This document shows positions 13,315 to 25,300 of a stretch of 64,000 nt of DNA, in pieces. The notes under the pieces are model-generated. The model did not search any database, had not been told where the DNA came from, and saw nothing but the letters and a program-made list of their open reading frames with translations. The stretch lies in the NCBI RefSeq assembly GCF_026151205.1, contig NC_087079.1, positions 5,723,230 to 5,787,229 on the forward strand. Reading direction: 5' to 3'. The stretch comes from Bolinopsis microptera (lineage: Eukaryota; Ctenophora; Tentaculata; Lobata; Bolinopsidae). The first letter of the stretch is position 1, and every line of letters begins with the position of its first letter. The translations under genes and the position numbers were made by a program.

Positions 13315-16300
13315 GTAAGTACTGAGTAATTATTCTAAGCTGAGCAGTTATCCTAATTGCTTTAAACACTTTTAACTCCGTCTCCTGGGCTAATGACTGA
13401 GATGTAGGGTTTCCCCGACCGTACATATTTCCAGCTTTGCAAAGGAAACCTTGCAGTCTTTTTGCAACAAGATATTTTAAATTTTTCAAGTAGGAACATG
13501 CTACGGCTTCTTAAGTCATAACTATGGGTAAAATTATGGTTTTTTATAACTTTGAATTATGATTATAAGTTTATTACAAAATTATCTAACTTCATATTTT
13601 CCACTCCAGTAATGTGGTAATCCGATTAGAAATTTATCAGATTTTATTTGTCAGATCTTGTTAGATTTTTATTTTATCAGATTTTGACCAATCCCCTGCA
13701 GGTAATCGCTCGAGGCCCAGGTATCACAGGAGTAGGCCTCAAGCTGGGCAAGCCAGCAGAGTTCGAGATAGATGCTTCAAAGGCTGGAGAAAACGGAAGA
13801 GACAAGATCAAGGTGGAGGTTCTCGGACCAGAAGGACCCGTTAAAGTCGACATGACTTCCAACGGGGATCTTACTTACTCTGGAGCCTACTTCCCTGAGG
13901 ATGATGGTGAATACACCATCAAGGTCACCCTTCTTAACTGCTCCGTCCCTAAATCTCCCTTCAAAGTGGGAATATACGGATCTCAGAAGACCGATCCCAA
14001 CAAAGTCAAGGTATCTGGACCTGGTATCACCGGTGAAGGTGTTTTGCCTGGTGACCCCGCTCCATTTATCATCGACTACAAAGAAGCTGGTCGTGGTCAG
14101 CCTCAGATTGAGGTGTTCGGACCCGACCATCAACCTCTTACCATCGTGGAGGACAACGACAAGAAGGAGGGTATCTGCAAAGTAGAATACCAACCTGGTG
14201 TGTTCGGAGAGTACACAGTTACCATCAAATACAGTGGTCTTCCTCTGCCAAACTCTCCATACAAGGTCAACATCAAGCCTACTGTGGATATCAGCAAAGT
14301 AAAGACCGAAGGCCCCGGACTGTCTAGGTGTAAGGTTGGAGAACCAACATGGTTCAAGGTACACACTGCTGGTGCTGGCAAGGGAGACCTTAGCGTTAAG
14401 ATTCTCCAGACCGACGGCACTGAACTGGAACCCACTATCAACAATGACGGCAAAGGTACATACCATATTGACTACACTCCCATGATGGTCGGAAGCTACA
14501 AGGTGACAGTCACTTACGGTCGATGCAAGATCCCCAAGTCTCCGTTCACTGTCACTGTGGTTCCTCCTGGTGATGCCGGCGAGGTTATTGTTAACGGTGA
14601 TGCCCTACATGGAATACGAGTAGGAATGACCGGCAGGCTCTTCGTGGATTCGTCCAAGGCTGGCAAAGGTGACCTCAAAGTTACCGTGATCGGACCCGAC
14701 AACAAACCCGTAACTTCTGGACTTGAACTGATCAGAACCACTGATGGAGTTTCAGAGTATGGTGTCACCCCTGAAGTACCCGGACCTCATGTAATTTCAG
14801 TATACTTCTCTGGTACTGCAGTGCCAGGCTCGCCATTCGATATTACAGTCCAACCCAGTCTGGATATTGAGAGGATCAAGCTTATTGTTGACCGAGAGAA
14901 CCCACCTAGGATTAACAAACAATACAAGTTCACAGTTGACTGCTCAGATGCTGGACCTGCTCCAGTTCTGTTCGGTTTTATCGGGGACCCGGATAACGAC
15001 AATCCTGATAAACCTAGGAAGGACATATTGGTAATCGTGTGTGACGATAAGGGCAACCCAATCAAGGACAAGAAAGGCAAAGTTATCACTATTGATGTCA
15101 GAGTACTGAAGTCATCTGGTATTTGCCACTTCACCTTTACACCTGAGGTTGAAGGCCCTATCTATCTGAAGGTGCAGTATGATGGAAAGAATGTACCCAA
15201 GAGTCCACTTAAGGTCAACGTTAGCTCTTTCATTGATATGAGCAAGGTTCGAATCTATGGGGACGGTATTACCACTGATAAGCCTGTTAGAGCCAACAAG
15301 CCTATGACCTTTGTCATTGATGCCACAAATGCTGGAGCCGGTCCTATTAGTTTGGACTTCCTTTCAAAGCTTGGATTCACAATCGGAAAAGACAACGTAC
15401 CCAAAGATATGAAGATCACTATTCTTGGGCCCAACGGCGAACCTATGACATGTGACGTAAGGAAGCGTACCGACAAGATCTTTGAAATCACAATTCTACC
15501 AATGCTTGTTGGCACGATGAACATCGATATCTTGGGAGCCAACGGTGAACATGCACCTAAGAGTCCACTTAAGATTCAAATCAAACCAAGTGTTGATGCT
15601 TCTAAGATTGTGATCGGAGGTGATGGACTTGAGAAAGACAAGGTACCAAGAAAGGACAAATTGTGTGCTCTCACAATCGATGCTCAAAAAGCTGGCAATG
15701 CTCCATTCTCCATTTCTGTCAATGGCAAGGACAAAACCCCTCTGTCATGTACCCCAACGATGAAACCTATTTACGGTACCACTCCCGTTAAATCAGGAAC
15801 CCCAATTAAAGTTGGTACCAAACCCGGAGAAGAAGGACCAGCACCTGGTGCAGGTAAACCAGGATTTGGGCCTGACGGAAAGCCTACTCCTGGCAACTTC
15901 ATCGCTCCTGATGGAACAATCAAAGATGATAAGAACCGACCGATCAAAGGCAAAGATGGCAAACCTCTCAAATGTTCTCTTGGAGGCGCTGGAAATCCCA
16001 ATGCTCCTAAGACTGATGACAAGGGTAACCTTCTTGGACCAGATGGCAAACCTCTGATTGGATCTGACGGTCGTCCCGTCAAACCTGGTACTGGTCCTGA
16101 TGGTCCCACTGCTGGTCCTGACGGAACTCTCTTTGGTAGCGATGGTAAACCGCTTCTAGGCAAGGACGCCACGCCACTCAAAGCTGGACAAATGCATGAC
16201 GGAAAGCCACTCTGCAACAACGAGGGTGAAATCCTTGGACCTGACGGTAAACCTGTTACTGGTCCTGATGGAGAACCTCTTAAGGCCAACAAAACACCGT

Positions 16301-19300
16301 TGGGTCTTACGGTTCTTCCAGATGGTTCTCTTATGACCCCCAGTGGAAAACCTCTGTGTGGTCCTGATGGCAATCCTTTGAAATGCGGTTTGGACAGCGA
16401 CAAGAAGCCTGTTATCGATGAGAAGGGTGCTCTCTGTGGCCCTGACGGTAAGCCTCTTGTTGGACCTGATGGAAAGTGCATCAAACCAGGTGCTGGAAGT
16501 CTCGGACCTATTGTGAAACCTGACGGAACCGTCACTGATGGATCTGGTAGACCACTGAAAGGTAAAGACGGAAAGCCTCTCATGGCTGCTATGGGATCAA
16601 GCGGAAAACCTAAAGTCAATGACAATGGTGATATCGTTGGACCTGACGGAAAGCCTCTGTTAATGCCTATCAAGAAAGGAAAGGGTCCTGGACTTACATT
16701 CCTGGCACCTGATGGAACTCTTTATGGTCCTGATGGAAGGCCAATCACAGGTGATGATGGCAAACCACTCAGAGCTGGACTTGGTCCTGATGGAAAACCT
16801 ATCACTGACGACTCTGGCAGTGTTCTAGGTCCTGATGGAGCTCCACTCTCTGGACCTGACGGAAAACCAGTCAAGTTAGGTGATGGTCCTTTCGGTCCTA
16901 AAGTTGGTCCTGACGGAACAGTATATGGACCTGACGGTAAGCCTCTCACTGGACCTGGCGGTAAACCACTCACAGCCAAACTCAGTCCTAGCGGCAAACC
17001 AGTCTCCGATGCTTTCGGAAATCTCTTGGGACCTGATGGTAAGCCTCTGACGGACAAAGACGGTAAGCCAGTGAGCCCTGCATCTGATGGCCCCAGTGCC
17101 GGACCAGATGGTTCACTTTATGGACCTAATGGCAAACCATTAAGGGGTACAGATGGCAAACCACTCACAGCTGCACTTGGTTCTGATGGCAAACCATTAA
17201 CCAACGACAACGGTGATATTGTTGGACCCGATGGTAAACCAGTCAAGGGACCTGATGGCCGACCTATCAAGGGACCTAAGGGTACTCCAATCAAAGCACC
17301 TGACGCCTTCCCAGGCCCCCACATTGGTGATGACGGAACTGTTACCAAAACTGACGGTGCACCCTTACTTGGATCTGATGGTAAGCCACTTAGAGCGGCT
17401 CCTGGAGGAAAGCCTCAGACTGACAAAGACGGAAACTTGGTTGGACCTAACGGTAAGCCTTTGGAAGGTGCTGATGGCAAGCCTGTTCCATCCAGCGGAG
17501 GACCATATGGCCCACTTGTTACTCCTGATGGTGATGTTGAAGGACCCGGAGGACTTCCAGTCATCGGAGCTGACAATGTGCCACTCGTCTGCGAACAAAA
17601 TCCAGAAGGTATACCTTGCAAGGATGGCGAAGGAAACCTTATTGGTCCTGACGGTCTGCCTCTTCTTGGCCCTGATGACAAACCTGTCGTTTTCGGTAAA
17701 GATACAGCAGAAGATACCAAGCCAGATGAACAACCGTCTGACATCAACGTTGTTATCCTGGGACCTGATGATAAACCAGTTCCTGCTACAGTTAAGGATC
17801 TCGGTGATGGCAAGTTTGCCGTGCAATACGAACCAAAGGAAGAAGGTCCACACAGACTTGATGTTCTGGCTGGAGGTGAACATGCACCAAAATGTCCTGT
17901 TGAGGTTGATGTTAAACCGTCTCTCGATCTGGATAAACTAGCATATGGCGTCGGAGGTGGTCCAAGGGTTGGCCCTGATGGAACTCTCTACGGCCCGAAT
18001 GGCAAACCTATTCTTGATAAGAATGGCAAACCATTAAAGTGTGCTCTTGGACCCATGGGTGGACCTCTCACAGATAAGGATGGAAATTTGTTAGGACCTG
18101 ATGGAAAACCATTGTTAGGACCTGACGGAAAGCCCATCAAAGGACCAAGTGATGATACGAACAAATCAGGAAAGGGTCTTGACTTGAAGATTAACCCAAA
18201 AGATCTTGGAGTTGACAAGCTGAACATCAAGCCCAAAGGACCAAACGATGGAGATAGTCCACCTGGAGCCGCATGTGGCCCGTATATAGGAAAGGACGGA
18301 CAAGTTCATACTCCATTAGGAACACCACTCCGCGGAAAGGACGGTAAGCCATTGAGGGCTACCCTCGGTAGTAATGGAAAGCCCGTCACCGACAAAGACA
18401 ATAACCTTGTTGGTCCTGATGGTGCCCCACTTATTGCTCCTGATGGCAATCCTATCAAACTTGGAAGTGGACCTTATGGACCAGCTGTTGGTCCTGATGG
18501 AACTCCCTTCGACAAGAACGGAAAGCCTCTAGTTGGGCCTGATGGAAAGCCCCAGAAAGGAGACATTGGACCTAAAGGAAAGCCCCTTGTTGATAAGGAA
18601 GGTAACCTTCTGAATCCTGCTGGACAGCCAGTGACTGACAAGGCTGGAAAACCTTTCACTCCAGGTGCAGGTCCTCACATCGGACCTGATGGAACAATAT
18701 ACGACGACAACGGTGAGCCTCTGATTGGAAGTGATGGTCGCCCTACACCAAAAGCAGCTATGACTCCTGAAGGTACCCCGAAATATGACAAGGATGGTGG
18801 CATTCTTGGATCCGACGGGAAACCAATACGAGGTAGTGATGGTAAACCTCTTAAAGCAGGAACAGGACCTTACGCTAAACCTGACGGTGAGGTATTCGAT
18901 TCTGACGGTTCCCCATCCAAAAACCCCAACGGTGAACCAAATCGTGCTGCTGTCGGCGAGGACGGAAAACCAGTCACTGATGCTAAAGGAAATCTCGTCG
19001 GTCCTGATGGCAGACCTCTCAAGGGACCTGATGGAAAACCTGTCCGCCCCAATCCTAATGGACCTAGTGGCCCTAGTGTAACTAGCGTTAAACCAGATGG
19101 ATCTATGTTGGGACCTAATGGTAAACCCCTGAAAGGTGCAGATGGAAAGCCTTTGAACGCTGCAATTGGTAATGATGGCAAGCCGAAGAAAGATCCTAAT
19201 GGAAACATGGTAGGAAAGGACGGAAAGCCACTCATTGGTCCAAATGGACTACCAATCAAACCTGGTCAAGGAGAATACGGCCCTAGAGTTGGACCAGACG

Positions 19301-22300
19301 GAACTGTCTTCAAGCCTAATGGTGATCCCGTACAAGGACCCAGTGGTAAACCAACAAAGGCAGGAATCGGTCCAGATGGAAGACCAATGGTAAATGACAA
19401 TGGCAACATTCTTGGACCAGATGGAATTCCTTTGGCTGGCAGGGACGGCAAACCAGTAACATCGAGTGAGAATCCCTTCACCGGTCCAGATGGTACCGTA
19501 TACAAGCCTGATGGTTCTCCCATTGGAGGAGGCAAAGGTGGAAAACCTTTGACAGCTGATCAGGACAAAGTTGGTCGTCCTAAGACCGACAAAGATGGAA
19601 ATCTTCTCGGACCTGATGGTAAGCCACTCCGTGGACCAGATGAAAAGCTGCTCAAAAACGGCATGAAGCCGTACGTATCTCCAGATGGTGATGTTATGAT
19701 GCCAAGTGGCAAGCCCTTGACTGGTAGTGACAAGAAACCACTCAAAGCTGGAGTTGGTCCAGATGGCAATCCTGATATTGACGACAAGAATTGCATCTTA
19801 AATCCTAATGGCCAGAACGTTAAAGGTAAAGACGGAAAACCAGTCCAGACTTCACCTAATGGACCGAAAGGTCCTGGACCAGGTTCTTACATCGGACCTG
19901 ATGGAATTCTGTACGGACCTGACGGAAAGCCTCTCCTAGGACCTGATGGAAAGCCACTGAGATGTGCACTGGGACCAAATGGTAAACCTCTCACAGATAA
20001 GGATGGAAATCTGTTGGGACCTGACGGTAAGCCTCTTCTCGGACCCTGATGGTAAGCCTATTAAGCTGGGACAAGGACCTTATGGACCAACTACTGGACC
20101 TGACGGAACAGTGTACGGCCCAGATGGAAAACCAATCCTTGGACCTGACGGTAAACCTCTTAGGGCAGGTCTTGGTCCTGATGGAAAGCCATTGTGCGAT
20201 GAGAACGGTAATCTGCTTGGACCTGATGGAAAACCATTGACTGACAAGAACGGAAATCCAATCAAACCAGGTGATGGCACAGCATTTGTTGGACCTGATG
20301 GAACAGTCTATGGACCTGACGGACATCCACTTCTCGGACCAGATGGCAAGCCACAGAAATGCATGCTTGGTCCAGATGGAAACCCTATGACTGATAAGGA
20401 TGGAAATCTTTTAGGACCTGATGGCAAGCCTCTTAAAGGCCCTGATGGGAAACCAGTGAAGCTTGGTGCAGGTCCAGTTGTTGGTCCCGATGGTATTGTT
20501 TATGGCCCAGACGGTAAGCCTCTTTTGGGACCTGACGGAAAGCCTCTTGTGGCTGCACTTGGATCAAATGGTAAACCTCTTAAGGATAAGAATGGAAATC
20601 TTATCGGACCGGACGGTAAACCACTTCTTGGACCTGACGGAAAGCCATTGCATTCCGCTCCTGGTGGACCTGATGGTGCTGGACCGGGTCCTTATGCTGG
20701 TCCCGATGGCACTTTGTATGGCCCCGATGGGAAACCTCTCCTAGGACCTGATGGAAAGCCATTGAAGGCAGGACTCAACCCAGACGGATCACTCATGTTG
20801 GATGATAATGGTAACATCCTGGGACCTGACGGAAAACCTCTCATCGGACCAGATGGAAAGCCGATCAAACCTGGATCTGGCTACGGCCCAGGTGTAGGAC
20901 CTAATGGAACTGTGTATGGTCCAGATGGCAAACCACTGCTCGGACCTGACGGTAAGCCCCTCAAGGCTCTTCTTGGAAACCCCAAGACTGACAAAAATGG
21001 GAACCTCCTTGGACCTGATGGAAAGCCTGTTCTCGACAAAAATGGCAAACCAGTGCCAGGGGATGGAAAGCCATTCATCGGACCCGACGGAACATTGTAC
21101 GGTCCTGATGGGCAGCCACTTTTGGGTCCTGACGGCAAGCCTCTTAAGGCAGGTATGGGTCCAGATGGAAAGCCATTATTTGACAAAAATGGAAACCTCT
21201 TGGGACCAGACGGAAAACCATTAGTCGGACCAGATGGCAAGCCATTCAACAAAGGAGCTGTTGGTTCAGATGGACAAATTTACGGACCTGATGGCAAGCC
21301 TCTTACAGACAAATATGGTAATCCTCTGAGAGCAGGATTAGGAAAACCAAGGACAGATAAGGATGGAAATCTGATAGGCGAAGACGGCAACCCAATGTTG
21401 GGACCTGATGGTAAGCCACTCAGGCCTGGACAGTTGCCTTATGTCGGACCTGACGGTACTGTCTATGGTCCTGATGGTAAGCCTCTGCTAGGCCCCGATG
21501 GAAAACCATTGAGAGCTGGTCTCGGACCTGATGGAATGCCCCTTTACGACCACAATGGTAATCTCCTTGGTCCTGATGGTAAGCCACTTCTTGGACCTGA
21601 CGGACTTCCAATCAAGACCGGACCTGGTCCTCACGTTGGTCCTGACGGTACTGTGTATGGTCCCGACGGAAAACCAATCCTTGGGCCAGATGGTCTGCCT
21701 CTTAAGGCTATGATGACTCCTGATGGAAAGCCGTTCACAGATCCTAATGGCAATCTTCTGGGACCAGATGGCCGCCCTCTTTTGGGACCTGATGGAAAGC
21801 CATTAAGAGCCGGTCCAGGTAGCAGAGGACCAAAAGTTGGTCCTGATGGCACAGTCTTTGCTCCTGGAAACACAATTGGCCCAGATGGTACCGTATACGG
21901 TCCTGATGGCAAGCCAATTGATAACAGCAGTATCCTGGGACCTGATGGAAAACCACTTCTTGGACCTGACGGCAAGCCCGTAAAGCTTGGCGGAAAACCA
22001 TCAATCGGCCCTGATGGCACAGTCTACGGACCTGACGGCAAACCAATTCTTGGTCCTGATGGCAAGCCTCTAAAGGCAGGTCTCGGTAAAGATGGAAAGC
22101 CATTATTTGACAAAAATGGAAACCTCTTGGGACCAGATGGAAAGCCACTTTTGGGACCCGATGGTAAGCCTCTAACAGGTGGGGCAATTGGACCTGACGG
22201 AACTGTGTTCGGACCTGACGGAAAACCAGTCCTCGGACCTGATGGAAAACCACTGAAAGCCGGTTTGGGACCAGATGGACGTCCTCTTAAGGACCACAAA

Positions 22301-25300
22301 GCTCCTCCTAGCACTGACAAAGATGGCAACATTCTTGGACCCAATGGAAAACCTCTTGTTGACAAGGATGGAAACCCTGTCAAGATGGCTGGCAAGCCTT
22401 ACATTGGTCCTGATGGAATCCTGTATGACGAAGAAGGAAATCCTCTCCTAGGACCAGACGGAAAGCCTTTGAAGTGCGGTCTTGATAAGAATGGTAAGCC
22501 ATTGTTCGATAAGAATGGTAATCTTCTTGGACCAGATGGTAAACCACTGCTCGGACCTGACGGTAAGCCGCTTAGCAAGGGAGCTGTCGGACCAGACGGT
22601 ACAGTATATGGACCTGATGGCAAACCTATCATCGGACCAGATGGTAAACCACTTAGAGCAGGTCTGGGACCAGATCCAACAACGCTCAAAGCTCTGATGA
22701 GTCCTCCTGATACAGACAAGGACGGAAATCTCCTCGGTCCAGACGGGAAACCACTGACTGATGCAAATGGTAACCCAATCAACGCCACTGACAAACCTTA
22801 CATCGGACCAGATGGTACATTGTATGGCCCAGATGGGAAACCTCTCCTAGGACCTGACGGCAAACCCCTTAAATGTGGTTTCGACAAAAATGGCAATCCT
22901 CTCTTTGACGAAGATGGTAATCTTCTGGGACCTGACGGAAAGCCACTCGTTGGACCTGATGGTAAGCCATTCAACAGAGGAGCTGTTGGACCTGACGGTA
23001 AACTGTTTGGCCCTGACGGTAAACCAATCTGCGACAAAGACGGAAATCCAGTGTTTGCTTCTCTTGGAGCTCCTAAAAAAGACAAGGATGGAAATCTTTT
23101 GGGACCTGACGGTAAGCCTCTTACAGGACCCGATGGCAAACCAGTTGGTGAAGGCCCCGAGGTCATCTTAGGACCCGATGGAAAACCACTCAAGGCTGGA
23201 TTAGGACCTGATGGCAAGCCAAGGCTTGGACCAAATGGTGAACTTCTGGGACCAGACGGAAAACCATTAGTCGGACCAGATGGCAAGCCTCTAAATGTTG
23301 GCAATGGCCCATCTGTTGGTCCTGATGGCACAGTTTTCGGACCTGATGGAAAACCTTTACTTGGACCTGACGGTAAACCACTCAAAGCTATGCTTGGCCC
23401 CGATGGCCAACCAATAACTGATAAGGATGGTAACTTGATTGGACCGGATGGAAAACCATTGGTTGCCGGTGACGGAACAAATGGTGGTCCAAAGGTAGAC
23501 AAAGATGGAGCTCTACTCGACAAAGATGGTAAACCTCTTCTCGGACCGGACGGCAAGCCACTTAGATGTGGTGTTGACAAGAATGGCAATCCTCTTGTAG
23601 ATAAGGACGGAAATCTTCTTGGACCTGATGGAAAGCCTCTGATCGGAGCCGATGGTCAACCTATAAAATGTGCTCTTGGCCCAGATGGCAAGCCCAAGAA
23701 GGACAAACATGGTAACCTTCTTGGACCAGACGGCAAGCCTATCATCAAACCTGGAAACCCAGTATCTTCTGGAAAACCTGCATCTGGTGGTCCAATTGTT
23801 GGTCCCGATGGTACTTTGTTGGGACCTGATGGTAAACCACTTCTCGGACCTGATGGCAAGCCACTCAGAGCAGGACTTGGACCTGACGGAAAACCACTTA
23901 AGGATGCTAATGGCAATCTCCTTGGACCTGACGGTAAACCACTTCTCGGACCTGATGGCAAGCCTATCAAAGGAGGAACATCTATGAATCCAGATGGTAC
24001 ACTCGCTGGACCAGACGGTAAACCTTTGTTAGGACCCGACGGTAAACCTCTGCAAGTTGGAGTAGGAAAGCCATTAGTTGATGAAAATGGTAACATGCTC
24101 GGACCTGATGGCAAGCCCTTGTTGGGACCCGATGGTAAACCAGTGAAAGGACCAATTGTGTCCCCTGATGGAACTGTTTTGGGACCAGATGGAAAGGCTC
24201 TATTGGGACCAGATGGTAAACCTCTGAAGGCTGGAGTTGGACCAGATGGAATACCTCTTGTTGACAAGAACGGAAATATCCTTGGTCCAGATGGAAAGCC
24301 ACTGCTGGGTGCTGATGGAAAGCCTCTGAAGGCTGGATGTTTAGTGTCCCCTGATGGCACAATACTTGGACCTGACGGTGCCATAATACTCGGACCTGAC
24401 GGAAAGCCGCTACATGCCGCTCCTGGTGCTCCTTTGACTGACGATAATGGCAACATACTTGGACCTGATGGTTCACCTCTTGTTGGAACTGATGGCAAGC
24501 CAATCAAGGCTGGAATCCCAACAAACGGTCCTATGTGTGGACCAGATGGTACCCTCTTGGGACCTGATGGTAAGCCAATCATTGGAGCTGACGGCAAACC
24601 TCTGAGAGCAGCTCTTGGACCAGATGGGTTACCTATGGTTGACCAAGACGGAAATCTTCTTGGACCTGGAGCAAGGCGTCTACGTGGTCCTGATGGCAAG
24701 CCAATACACGCTGGACCATCTGTTGGTCCTGATGGCGTTGTCAGGAGCCCAGATGGCTTCCCAATTGCTGGCGCTGATGGTCTGCCTCAGATTTGTATGA
24801 TGGACGACTTTGGTAAGTTGATGTGTGCACCTGACGGAACACTCATGGGAGAAGATGGAATTCCCATCATCGGACCAGCTGGCAAACCTATCAACGAACA
24901 TTGTGCTCCTCCAAATGGACCTCCCACCGGACCTGACGGCACTGTCTACGGCCCTGATGGTAAACCTCTTCTCGGACCTGACGGAAAACCACTTAAAGCA
25001 GGTCTCGGACCCGACGGTCTTCCTTTGACAGACAAGGACGGAAATCTCCTTGGACCTGACGGAAAACCATTAAAGGGACCTAACGGACAACCAGTACGAG
25101 CAGGACCATGCGTTGGACCTGATGGAGTTGTTAGACACCCAGATGGCACCGTTGTTAAAGGTTTAGACGGCCAGCCTATCAAGGCCGCAGTTGGACCTGA
25201 TGGCAAGCTAATGGTAGCCCCTGATGGAACTCTTCTTGGACCTGATGGCAAGCCACTTTGTGGACCTGATGGCAAACCAATGAAACCTGGCAGTGGTATT

